DNA of 64,000 nt from Clitoria ternatea (Eukaryota > Streptophyta > Magnoliopsida > Fabales > Fabaceae). The notes below the pieces were generated by a model. The model did not search any database. It was given only the letters and a program-made list of their open reading frames with translations, and was not told the DNA's origin. Made by a program: the position numbers and the translations under genes. The stretch is taken from the NCBI GenBank assembly GCA_037962975.1, contig JAYKXN010000227.1, positions 1-64,000 on the forward strand, in the 5' to 3' direction. Shown here piece by piece: positions 36,291 to 49,708 of this stretch (position 1 is its first letter; each line of letters begins with the position of its first letter).

Positions 36291-38894
36291 TAAAGATCGA
36301 TCATAAAAGAATCTGACAAAAATAATTAGCAAATTATATATATTTTAATAATTATATTCTTTTATTTCTTAAGGTTTATTTATTAAGAAAATCGCGTAAG
36401 GGATCACAACAAGTCTTATTTGATGCATTTAATTTAAAATATATTTATTATAATAAAAATATAAATAATATATTTTATTTTTCTTAGTTTTTTATGTATT
36501 TTCTCTTATCCCTTTTGTGAGACGTGTTTTAGAATTTTTCTTGTTAATTTTATATGACTTTTTTCAATTTACAATGTGCATTGATTATTTTTTTCAACAC
36601 ATACCCTTATTAATTAGTCTTAATACTATTTATATCAGTGCAATATGAAATAATCATTGATCTTTCTTCCTTACTATTCAATGTAATTTTAAAAGTATAC
36701 CAAGAATAATTGACAAGTTTAATATTTTTACCAAAAATGACTAAATTTCTTAATAAACATAAAATAACATAATATGTTGATAGAAAAAGAGGTAGTGGCG
36801 AGACTTCTTTTCTTTTTAAAAGTTCTATACAATATTTATAAATACTTTTTATGTTGTTTTAGATTCCACACAATAATAGTACATAATAATTTTCATACGT
36901 GCGTACGTTCGTCCATGCATGCGTGTGCTTTTATGAAGTCTTTGTGAGTTTTTTAGTCGTCTTATAACGTGAATATTATTATTTTTACAAATAGCATTCT
37001 TAAATGGATCTTTGATATCAATTATATGTTATTATTTTTATAAATATTATTCTTAATTAGATTCTCTCACTTTTGCTATCAATTATCAATAGAAGATCAT
37101 TAATTCCGTTTTCCATTTATTGATAGTAAAGATCGATCATAAAAGAATCTGACAAAAATAATTAGCAAATTATATATACTTTAATAATTATATTCTTTTT
37201 TTTCTTAAGGTTTATTTATTAAGTAAATCGCGTAATGGATCACAACAAGTCTTATTTGATGTATTTAATTTAAAATATATTTATTTTAATAAAAAATATA
37301 CAGAATATATTTTATTTTTCTTATTTTTTATGTATTTTCTCTTATCCCTTTTGTGAGACGTGTTTTAGAATTTTTCTTGTTAATTTTATATGACTTCTTT
37401 CAATTTACAATGTGCATTGATTATTTTTTACAATACATACTCTTATTAATTAAGCTTGATACTATTTGTATTAGTGGAATATGAAATAATCATTGATCTT
37501 TCTTCCTTATTATTCATTGTAATTTTAAAAGTATACCAAGAATAATTGACAAGTTTAATATGTTAACCTAAAATAACTAAATTTCTTAATAAACATAAAA
37601 TAACATAATATGTTGATAGAAAAAGAAGTAGTGGCGAGACTTCTATTCTTTTTAAAAGTTCTATACAATATTTATAAATACTTTTAATGTTGATCGGGTT
37701 CCATACAATAATAGTACATAATAATTTTCGTGCGTGCGTACGTGCGTCCATGCATGCATATGCTTTTATGAAGTCTTTGTGAGTTTTTTAGTCACTTTAT
37801 AACGTAAATATTATTATTTTTAGAAATAGCATTCTTAAATGGAACTTTGATATCAATTATATGTTATTATTTTAATAAATATTATTCTTAATTAGATTCT
37901 CTCACTTTTGCTATCAATTATCAATAGAAGATCATTAATTCTGTTTTCCATTTATTGATAGTAAAGATCGATAATAAAAGAATCTGACAAAAATAATCAG
38001 CAAATTATATATATTTTAATAATTATATTCTTTTATTTTTTAAGGTTTATTTATTAAGAAAATCGCGTAAGGGATCACAACAAGTCTTATTTGATGCATT
38101 TAATTTAAAATATATTTATTATAATAAAAATATAAATAATATATTTTATTTTTCTTAGTTTTTTTTATGTATTTTCTCTTATCCCTTTTGTGAGACGTGT
38201 TTTAGAATTTTTCTTGTTAATTTTATATGACTTCTTTCAATTTACAATGTGCATTGATTATTTTTTACAACACATACTCTTATTAATTAAGCTTGATACT
38301 ATTTGTATTAGTGGAATATGAAATAATCATTGATCTTTCTTCCTTATTATTCATTGTAATTTTAAAAGTATACCAAGAATAATTGAGAAGTTTAATATGT
38401 TAACCTAAAATAACTAAATTTCTTAATAAACATAAAATAACATAATATATTGATAGAAAAAGAAGTAGTGGCGAGACTTCTATTCTTTTTAAAAGTTCTA
38501 TACAATATTTATAAATACTTTTAATGTTGATCGGGTTCCATACAATAATAGTACATAATAATTTACGTGCGTGCGTACGTGCGTCCATGCATGCATATGC
38601 TTTTATGAAGTCTTTGTTAGTTTTTTAGTCATTTTATAACGTAAATATTATTATTTTTAGAAATAGCATTCTTAAATGGATCTTTGATATCAATTATATG
38701 TTATTATTTTTATAAATATTATTCTTAATTAGATTCTCTCACTTTTGCTATCAATTATCAATAGAAGATCATTAATTCTGTTTTCCATTTATTGATAGTA
38801 AAGATCGATAATAAAAGAATCTGACAAAAATAATCAGCAAATTATATATATTTTAATAATTATATTCTTTTATTTTTTAAGGTTTATTTATTAA

Positions 38895-40568
38895 GAAAAT
38901 CACGTAAGGGATCACAACAAGTCTTATTTGATGCATTTAATTTAAAATATATTTATTATAATAAAAATATAAATAATATATTTTATTTTTCTTAGTTTTT
39001 TTTATGTATTTTCTCTTATCCCTTTTGTGAGACGTGTTTTAGAATTTTTCTTGTTAATTTTATATGACTTTTTTCAATTTACAATGTGCATTGATTATTT
39101 TTTTCAACACATACCCTTATTAATTAGTCTTAATACTATTTATATCAGTGCAATATGAAATAATCATTGATCTTTCTTCCTTACTATTCAATGTAATTTT
39201 AAAAGTATACCAAGAATAATTGACAAGTTTAATATGTTTACCAAAAATGACTAAATTTCTTAATAAACATAAAATAACATAATATGTTGATAGAAAAAGA
39301 GGTAGTGGCGAGACTTCTTTTCTTTTTAAAAGTTCTATACAATATTTATAAATACTTTTAATGTTGTTTTAGATTCCACACAATAATAGTACATAATAAT
39401 TTTCGTGCGTACATACATGCGTCCATGCATGCGTGTGCTTTTATGAAGTCTTTGTGAGTTTTTTAGTCGTTTTATAACGTGAATATTATTATTTTTACAA
39501 ATAGCATTCTAAAATGGATCTTTGATATCAATTATATGTTATTATTTTTATAAATATTATTCTTAATTAGATTCTCTCACTTTTGCTATCAATTATCAAT
39601 AGAAGATCATTAACTCCGTTTTCCATTTATTGATAGTAAAGATCGATCATAAAAGAATCTGACAAAAATAATTAGCAAATTATATATACTTTAATAATTA
39701 TATTCTTTTATTTCTTAAGGTTTATTTATTAAGTAAATCGCGTAAGGGATCACAACAAGTCTTATTTGATGCATTTAATTTAAAATATATTTATTATAAT
39801 AAAAATATAAATAATATATTTTATTTTTCTTAGTTTTTTATGTATTTTCTCTTATCCCTTTTGTGAGACGTGTTTTAGAATTTTTCTTGTTAATTTTATA
39901 TGACTTTTTTCAATTTACAATGTGCATTGATTATTTTTTTCAACACATACCCTTATTAATTAGTCTTAATACTATTTATATCAGTGCAATATGAAATAAT
40001 CATTGATCTTTCTTCCTTACTATTCAATGTAATTTTAAAAGTATACCAAGAATAATTGACAAGTTTAATATGTTTACCAAAAATGACTAAATTTCTTAAC
40101 AAACATAAAATAACATAATATGTTGATAGAAAAAGAGGTAGTGGCGAGACTTCTTTTCTTTTTAAAAGTTCTATACAATATTTATAAATACTTTTAATGT
40201 TGTTTTAGATTCCACACAATAATAGTACATAATAATTTTCGTGCGTACATACATGCGTCCATGCATGCGTGTGCTTTTATGAAGTCTTTGTGAGTTTTTT
40301 AGTCGTTTTATAACGTGAATATTATTATTTTTACAAATAGCATTCTAAAATGGATCTTTGATATCAATTATATGTTATTATTTTTATAAATATTATTCTT
40401 AATTAGATTCTCTCACTTTTGCTATCAATTATCAATAGAAGATCATTAATTCCGTTTTCCATTTATTGATAGTAAAGATCGATCATAAAAGAATCTGACA
40501 AAAATAATTAGCAAATTATATATACTTTAATAATTATATTCTTTTATTTCTTAAGGTTTATTTATTAA
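38895..40568 (+). repeat. Spacer monomers b3-b3' between higher-order blocks 1 and 2
   Basis: Two monomers (38895-39732 and 39733-40568), both with GTGCGTACATACATGCG. The second has the private change TTCTTAACAAACAT near 40094, which recurs near 54252, 55086, 55922 and 63443. Confidence 0.85.
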
Positions 40569-43500
40569 GTAAATCGCGTAAGGGATCACAACAAGTCTTA
40601 TTTGATGCATTTAATTTAAAATATATTTATTATAATAAAAATATAAATAATATATTTTATTTTTCTTAGTTTTTTATGTATTTTCTCTTATCCCTTTTGT
40701 GAGACGTGTTTTAAAATTTTTCTTGTTAATTTTATATGACTTTTTTCAATTTACAATGTGCATTGATTATTTTTTTCAACACATACCCTTATTAATTAGT
40801 CTTAATACTATTTATATCAGTGCAATATGAAATAATCATTGATCTTTCTTCCTTACTATTCAATGTAATTTTAAAAGTATACCAAGAATAATTGACAAGT
40901 TTAATATGTTAACCTAAAATAACTAAATTTCTTAATAAACATAAAATAACATAATATGTTGATAGAAAAAGAAGTAGTGGCGAGACTTCTATTCTTTTTA
41001 AAAGTTCTATACAATATTTATAAATACTTTTAATGTTGATCGGGTTCCATACAATAATAGTACATAATAATTTTCGTGCGTGCGTACGTGCGTCCATGCA
41101 TGCATATGCTTTTATGAAGTCTTTGTGAGTTTTTTAGTCGTTTTATAACGTGAATATTATTATTTTTACAAATAGCATTCTAAAATGGATCTTTGATATC
41201 AATTATATGTTATTATTTTTATAAATATTATTCTTAATTAGATTCTCTCACTTTTGCTATCAATTATCAATAGAAGATCATTAATTCCGTTTTCCATTTA
41301 TTGATAGTAAAGATCGATCATAAAAGAATCTGACAAAAATAATTAGCAAATTATATATATTTTAATAATTATATTCTTTTATTTCTTAAGGTTTATTTAT
41401 TAAGAAAATCGCGTAAGGGATCACAACAAGTCTTATTTGATGCATTTAATTTAAAATATATTTATTATAATAAAAATATAAATAATATATTTTATTTTTC
41501 TTAGTTTTTTATGTATTTTCTCTTATCCCTTTTGTGAGACGTGTTTTAGAATTTTTCTTGTTAATTTTATATGACTTTTTTCAATTTACAATGTGCATTG
41601 ATTATTTTTTTCAACACATACCCTTATTAATTAGTCTTAATACTATTTATATCAGTGCAATATGAAATAATCATTGATCTTTCTTCCTTACTATTCAATG
41701 TAATTTTAAAAGTATACCAAGAATAATTGACAAGTTTAATATTTTTACCAAAAATGACTAAATTTCTTAATAAACATAAAATAACATAATATGTTGATAG
41801 AAAAAGAGGTAGTGGCGAGACTTCTTTTCTTTTTAAAAGTTCTATACAATATTTATAAATACTTTTTATGTTGTTTTAGATTCCACACAATAATAGTACA
41901 TAATAATTTTCATACGTGCGTACGTTCGTCCATGCATGCGTGTGCTTTTATGAAGTCTTTGTGAGTTTTTTAGTCGTCTTATAACGTGAATATTATTATT
42001 TTTACAAATAGCATTCTTAAATGGATCTTTGATATCAATTATATGTTATTATTTTTATAAATATTATTCTTAATTAGATTCTCTCACTTTTGCTATCAAT
42101 TATCAATAGAAGATCATTAATTCCGTTTTCCATTTATTGATAGTAAAGATCGATCATAAAAGAATCTGACAAAAATAATTAGCAAATTATATATACTTTA
42201 ATAATTATATTCTTTTTTTTCTTAAGGTTTATTTATTAAGTAAATCGCGTAATGGATCACAACAAGTCTTATTTGATGTATTTAATTTAAAATATATTTA
42301 TTTTAATAAAAAATATACAGAATATATTTTATTTTTCTTATTTTTTATGTATTTTCTCTTATCCCTTTTGTGAGACGTGTTTTAGAATTTTTCTTGTTAA
42401 TTTTATATGACTTCTTTCAATTTACAATGTGCATTGATTATTTTTTACAACACATACTCTTATTAATTAAGCTTGATACTATTTGTATTAGTGGAATATG
42501 AAATAATCATTGATCTTTCTTCCTTATTATTCATTGTAATTTTAAAAGTATACCAAGAATAATTGACAAGTTTAATATGTTAACCTAAAATAACTAAATT
42601 TCTTAATAAACATAAAATAACATAATATGTTGATAGAAAAAGAAGTAGTGGCGAGACTTCTATTCTTTTTAAAAGTTCTATACAATATTTATAAATACTT
42701 TTAATGTTGATCGGGTTCCATACAATAATAGTACATAATAATTTTCGTGCGTGCGTACGTGCGTCCATGCATGCATATGCTTTTATGAAGTCTTTGTGAG
42801 TTTTTTAGTCACTTTATAACGTAAATATTATTATTTTTAGAAATAGCATTCTTAAATGGAACTTTGATATCAATTATATGTTATTATTTTAATAAATATT
42901 ATTCTTAATTAGATTCTCTCACTTTTGCTATCAATTATCAATAGAAGATCATTAATTCTGTTTTCCATTTATTGATAGTAAAGATCGATAATAAAAGAAT
43001 CTGACAAAAATAATCAGCAAATTATATATATTTTAATAATTATATTCTTTTATTTTTTAAGGTTTATTTATTAAGAAAATCGCGTAAGGGATCACAACAA
43101 GTCTTATTTGATGCATTTAATTTAAAATATATTTATTATAATAAAAATATAAATAATATATTTTATTTTTCTTAGTTTTTTTTATGTATTTTCTCTTATC
43201 CCTTTTGTGAGACGTGTTTTAGAATTTTTCTTGTTAATTTTATATGACTTCTTTGAATTTACAATGTGCATTGATTATTTTTTACAACACATACTCTTAT
43301 TAATTAAGCTTGATACTATTTGTATTAGTGGAATATGAAATAATCATTGATCTTTCTTCCTTATTATTCATTGTAATTTTAAAAGTATACCAAGAATAAT
43401 TGAGAAGTTTAATATGTTAACCTAAAATAACTAAATTTCTTAATAAACATAAAATAACATAATATGTTGATAGAAAAAGAAGTAGTGGCGAGACTTCTAT

Positions 43501-43911
43501 TCTTTTTAAAAGTTCTATACAATATTTATAAATACTTTTAATGTTGATCGGGTTCCATACAATAATAGTACATAATAATTTACGTGCGTGCGTACGTGCG
43601 TCCATGCATGCATATGCTTTTATGAAGTCTTTGTTAGTTTTTTAGTCATTTTATAACGTAAATATTATTATTTTTAGAAATAGCATTCTTAAATGGATCT
43701 TTGATATCAATTATATGTTATTATTTTTATAAATATTATTCTTAATTAGATTCTCTCACTTTTGCTATCAATTATCAATAGAAGATCATTAATTCTGTTT
43801 TCCATTTATTGATAGTAAAGATCGATAATAAAAGAATCTGACAAAAATAATCAGCAAATTATATATATTTTAATAATTATATTCTTTTATTTTTTAAGGT
43901 TTATTTATTAA
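40569..43911 (+). repeat. Higher-order block a1-b2-a2-a3, copy 2 (3,343 bp)
   Basis: Monomers 40569, 41404, 42240 and 43075 have the same four lengths and the same marker order as copy 1. A private change is CTTTGAATTTAC near 43251. The offset from copy 1 is 5,017 bp. Confidence 0.88.
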
Positions 43912-44692
43912 GAAAATCGCGTAAGGGATCACAACAAGTCTTATTTGATGCATTTAATTTAAAATATATTTATTTTAATAAAAAATATACAGAATATATT
44001 TTATTTTTCTTAGTTTTTTATGTATTTTCTCTTATCCCTTTTGTGAAACATGTTTTAGAATTTTTCTTGTTAATTTTATATGACTTTTTTCAATTTACAA
44101 TGTGCATTGATTATTTTTTTCAACACATTGATCTTTCTTCCTTACTATTCATTGTAATTTTAAAAGTATACCAAGAATAATTGACAAGTTTAATATGTTT
44201 ACCAAAAATGACTAAATTTCTTAATAAACATAAAATAACATAATATGTTGATAGAAAAAGAGGTAGTGGCGAGACTTCTATTCTTTTTAAAAGTTCTATA
44301 CAATATTTATAAATACTTTTAATGTTGTTTCGGGTTCCATACAATAATAGTACATAATAATTTTCGTGCGTACGTACGTGCGTCCATGCATGCATATGCT
44401 TTTATGAAGTCTTTGTGAGTTTTTTAGTCATTTTATAACGTAAATATTATTATTTTTAAAATAGCATTCTTAAATGGATCTTTGATATCAATTATATGTT
44501 ATTATTTTTATAAATATTATTCTTAATTAGATTCTCTCACTTTTGCTATCAATTATTGATAGAAGATCATTAATTCTGTTTTCCTTTTATTGATAGTAAA
44601 GATCGATAATAAAAGAATCTGACAAAAATAATTAGCAAATTAGATATACTTTAATAATTATATTCTTTTATTTCTTAAGGTTTATTTATTAA
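43912..44692 (+). repeat. Hybrid monomer with 56-bp deletion
   Basis: At 781 bp this is the only short copy in the homogeneous domain. CAACACAT joins directly to TGATCTTTC near 44128; the 56 bp between two CAT triplets present in other copies are missing. It mixes types: AGGTAGTGG of type b with TTTCGGGTTCC close to type a, and its first part (AAATATACAGAATATA) resembles the a2 start. Confidence 0.85.
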
Positions 44693-45527
44693 GAAAATCG
44701 CGTAAGGGATCACAACAAGTCTTATTTGATGCATTTAATTTAAAATATATTTATTATAATAAAAATATAAATAATATATTTTATTTTTTTAGTTTTTAAT
44801 GTATTTTCTCTTATCCCTTTTGTGAGACGTGTTTTAGAATTTTTCTTGTTAATTTTATATGACTTCTTTCAATTTACAATGTGCATTGATTATTTTTTTC
44901 AACACATACCCTTATTAATTAGTCTTAACACTATTTATATCAGTGCAATATGAAATAATCATTGATCTTTCTTCCTTACTATTCAATGTAATTTTAAAAG
45001 TATACCAAGAATAATTGACAAGTTTAATATTTTTACCAAAAATGACTAAATTTCTTAATAAACATAAAATAACATAATATGTTGATAGAAAAAGAGGTAG
45101 TGGCGAGACTTCTTTTCTTTTTAAAAGTTCTATACAATATTTATAAATACTTTTAATGTTGTTTTAGATTCCACACAATAATAGTACATAATAATTTTCG
45201 TGCGTGCGTACGTGCGTCCATGCATGCGTGTGCTTTTATGAAGTCTTTGTGAGTTTTTTAGTCGTTTTATAACGTGAATATTATTATTTTTACAAATAGC
45301 ATTCTTAAATGGATCTTTGATATCAATTATATGTTATTATTTTTATAAATATTATTCTTAATTAGATTCTCTCACTTTTGCTATCAATTATCAATAGAAG
45401 ATCATTAATTTCGTCTACGATTTATTGTTAGTAAAGATCGATAATAAAAGAATCTGACAAAAATAATTAGCAAATTATATATATTTTAAAAACTATATTC
45501 CTTTATTTCTTAAGGTTTATTTATTAA
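44693..45527 (+). repeat. Type b1 spacer monomer
   Basis: It carries TTAACACTATTT near 44926 and TTTCGTCTACGATTTATTG near 45411, both shared with the b1 monomer at 34717-35551 about 9,976 bp to the left. So b1-a1-b2-a2-a3 is a five-monomer block present twice. Confidence 0.85.
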
Positions 45528-48500
45528 GTAAATCGCGTAAGGGATCACAACAAGTCTTATTTGATGCATTTAATTTAAAATATATTTATTATAATAAAAA
45601 TATAAATAATATATTTTATTTTTCTGAGTTTTTTATGTATTTTCTCTTATCCCTTTTGTGAGACGTGTTTTAAAATTTTTCTTGTTAATTTTATATGACT
45701 TTTTTCAATTTACAATGTGCATTGATTATTTTTTTCAACACATACCCTTATTAATTAGTCTTAATACTATTTATATCAGTGCAATATGAAATAATCATTG
45801 ATCTTTCTTCCTTACTATTCAATGTAATTTTAAAAGTATACCAAGAATAATTGACAAGTTTAATATGTTAACCTAAAATAACTAAATTTCTTAATAAACA
45901 TAAAATAACATAATATGTTGATAGAAAAAGAAGTAGTGGCGAGACTTCTATTCTTTTTAAAAGTTCTATACAATATTTATAAATACTTTTAATGTTGATC
46001 GGGTTCCATACAATAATAGTACATAATAATTTTCGTGCGTGCGTACGTGCGTCCATGCATGCATATGCTTTTATGAAGTCTTTGTGAGTTTTTTAGTCGT
46101 TTTATAACGTGAATATTATTATTTTTACAAATAGCATTCTAAAATGGATCTTTGATATCAATTATATGTTATTATTTTTATAAATATTATTCTTAATTAG
46201 ATTCTCTCACTTTTGCTATCAATTATCAATAGAAGATCATTAATTCCGTTTTCCATTTATTGATAGTAAAGATCGATCATAAAAGAATCTGACAAAAATA
46301 ATTAGCAAATTATATATATTTTAATAATTATATTCTTTTATTTCTTAAGGTTTATTTATTAAGAAAATCGCGTAAGGGATCACAACAAGTCTTATTTGAT
46401 GCATTTAATTTAAAATATATTTATTATAATAAAAATATAAATAATATATTTTATTTTTCTTAGTTTTTTATGTATTTTCTCTTATCCCTTTTGTGAGACG
46501 TGTTTTAGAATTTTTCTTGTTAATTTTATATGACTTTTTTCAATTTACAATGTGCATTGATTATTTTTTTCAACACATACCCTTATTAATTAGTCTTAAT
46601 ACTATTTATATCAGTGCAATATGAAATAATCATTGATCTTTCTTCCTTACTATTCAATGTAATTTTAAAAGTATACCAAGAATAATTGACAAGTTTAATA
46701 TTTTTACCAAAAATGACTAAATTTCTTAATAAACATAAAATAACATAATATGTTGATAGAAAAAGAGGTAGTGGCGAGACTTCTTTTCTTTTTAAAAGTT
46801 CTATACAATATTTATAAATACTTTTTATGTTGTTTTAGATTCCACACAATAATAGTACATAATAATTTTCATACGTGCGTACGTTCGTCCATGCATGCGT
46901 GTGCTTTTATGAAGTCTTTGTGAGTTTTTTAGTCGTCTTATAACGTGAATATTATTATTTTTACAAATAGCATTCTTAAATGGATCTTTGATATCAATTA
47001 TATGTTATTATTTTTATAAATATTATTCTTAATTAGATTCTCTCACTTTTGCTATCAATTATCAATAGAAGATCATTAATTCCGTTTTCCATTTATTGAT
47101 AGTAAAGATCGATCATAAAAGAATCTGACAAAAATAATTAGCAAATTATATATACTTTAATAATTATATTCTTTTTTTTCTTAAGGTTTATTTATTAAGT
47201 AAATCGCGTAATGGATCACAACAAGTCTTATTTGATGTATTTAATTTAAAATATATTTATTTTAATAAAAAATATACAGAATATATTTTATTTTTCTTAT
47301 TTTTTATGTATTTTCTCTTATCCCTTTTGTGAGACGTGTTTTAGAATTTTTCTTGTTAATTTTATATGACTTCTTTCAATTTACAATGTGCATTGATTAT
47401 TTTTTACAACACATACTCTTATTAATTAAGCTTGATACTATTTGTATTAGTGGAATATGAAATAATCATTGATCTTTCTTCCTTATTATTCATTGTAATT
47501 TTAAAAGTATACCAAGAATAATTGACAAGTTTAATATGTTAACCTAAAATAACTAAATTTCTTAATAAACATAAAATAACATAATATGTTGATAGAAAAA
47601 GAAGTAGTGGCGAGACTTCTATTCTTTTTAAAAGTTCTATACAATATTTATAAATACTTTTAATGTTGATCGGGTTCCATACAATAATAGTACATAATAA
47701 TTTTCGTGCGTGCGTACGTGCGTCCATGCATGCATATGCTTTTATGAAGTCTTTGTGAGTTTTTTAGTCACTTTATAACGTAAATATTATTATTTTTAGA
47801 AATAGCATTCTTAAATGGAACTTTGATATCAATTATATGTTATTATTTTAATAAATATTATTCTTAATTAGATTCTCTCACTTTTGCTATCAATTATCAA
47901 TAGAAGATCATTAATTCTGTTTTCCATTTATTGATAGTAAAGATCGATAATAAAAGAATCTGACAAAAATAATCAGCAAATTATATATATTTTAATAATT
48001 ATATTCTTTTATTTTTTAAGGTTTATTTATTAAGAAAATCGCGTAAGGGATCACAACAAGTCTTATTTGATGCATTTAATTTAAAATATATTTATTATAA
48101 TAAAAATATAAATAATATATTTTATTTTTCTTAGTTTTTTTTATGTATTTTCTCTTATCCCTTTTGTGAGACGTGTTTTAGAATTTTTCTTGTTAATTTT
48201 ATATGACTTCTTTCAATTTACAATGTGCATTGATTATTTTTTACAACACATACTCTTATTAATTAAGCTTGATACTATTTGTATTAGTGGAATATGAAAT
48301 AATCATTGATCTTTCTTCCTTATTATTCATTGTAATTTTAAAAGTATACCAAGAATAATTGAGAAGTTTAATATGTTAACCTAAAATAACTAAATTTCTT
48401 AATAAACATAAAATAACATAATATGTTGATAGAAAAAGAAGTAGTGGCGAGACTTCTATTCTTTTTAAAAGTTCTATACAATATTTATAAATACTTTTAA

Positions 48501-48870
48501 TGTTGATCGGGTTCCATACAATAATAGTACATAATAATTTACGTGCGTGCGTACGTGCGTCCATGCATGCATATGCTTTTATGAAGTCTTTGTTAGTTTT
48601 TTAGTCATTTTATAACGTAAATATTATTATTTTTAGAAATAGCATTCTTAAATGGATCTTTGATATCAATTATATGTTATTATTTTTATAAATATTATTC
48701 TTAATTAGATTCTCTCACTTTTGCTATCAATTATCAATAGAAGATCATTAATTCTGTTTTCCATTTATTGATAGTAAAGATCGATAATAAAAGAATCTGA
48801 CAAAAATAATCAGCAAATTATATATATTTTAATAATTATATTCTTTTATTTTTTAAGGTTTATTTATTAA
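45528..48870 (+). repeat. Higher-order block a1-b2-a2-a3, copy 3 (3,343 bp)
   Basis: Monomers 45528, 46363, 47199 and 48034, with the same lengths and marker order. It is followed by a single b3 monomer (48871-49708), so the next block comes 4,181 bp later. Confidence 0.88.
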
Positions 48871-49708
48871 GAAAATCACGTAAGGGATCACAACAAGTCT
48901 TATTTGATGCATTTAATTTAAAATATATTTATTATAATAAAAATATAAATAATATATTTTATTTTTCTTAGTTTTTTTTATGTATTTTCTCTTATCCCTT
49001 TTGTGAGACGTGTTTTAGAATTTTTCTTGTTAATTTTATATGACTTTTTTCAATTTACAATGTGCATTGATTATTTTTTTCAACACATACCCTTATTAAT
49101 TAGTCTTAATACTATTTATATCAGTGCAATATGAAATAATCATTGATCTTTCTTCCTTACTATTCAATGTAATTTTAAAAGTATACCAAGAATAATTGAC
49201 AAGTTTAATATGTTTACCAAAAATGACTAAATTTCTTAATAAACATAAAATAACATAATATGTTGATAGAAAAAGAGGTAGTGGCGAGACTTCTTTTCTT
49301 TTTAAAAGTTCTATACAATATTTATAAATACTTTTAATGTTGTTTTAGATTCCACACAATAATAGTACATAATAATTTTCGTGCGTACATACATGCGTCC
49401 ATGCATGCGTGTGCTTTTATGAAGTCTTTGTGAGTTTTTTAGTCGTTTTATAACGTGAATATTATTATTTTTACAAATAGCATTCTAAAATGGATCTTTG
49501 ATATCAATTATATGTTATTATTTTTATAAATATTATTCTTAATTAGATTCTCTCACTTTTGCTATCAATTATCAATAGAAGATCATTAACTCCGTTTTCC
49601 ATTTATTGATAGTAAAGATCGATCATAAAAGAATCTGACAAAAATAATTAGCAAATTATATATACTTTAATAATTATATTCTTTTATTTCTTAAGGTTTA
49701 TTTATTAA

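Larger units (their letters stand above)
35552..38894 (+). repeat. Higher-order block a1-b2-a2-a3, copy 1 (3,343 bp)
   Basis: Monomers 35552, 36387, 37223 and 38058, of 835, 836, 835 and 837 bp. Type markers appear in the order a1, b2, a2, a3. Private differences seen: CAATACATAC near 37430 and AATATATTGATAG near 38446. It is preceded by a b1 monomer (34717-35551) and followed by two b3-type monomers. Confidence 0.88.
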
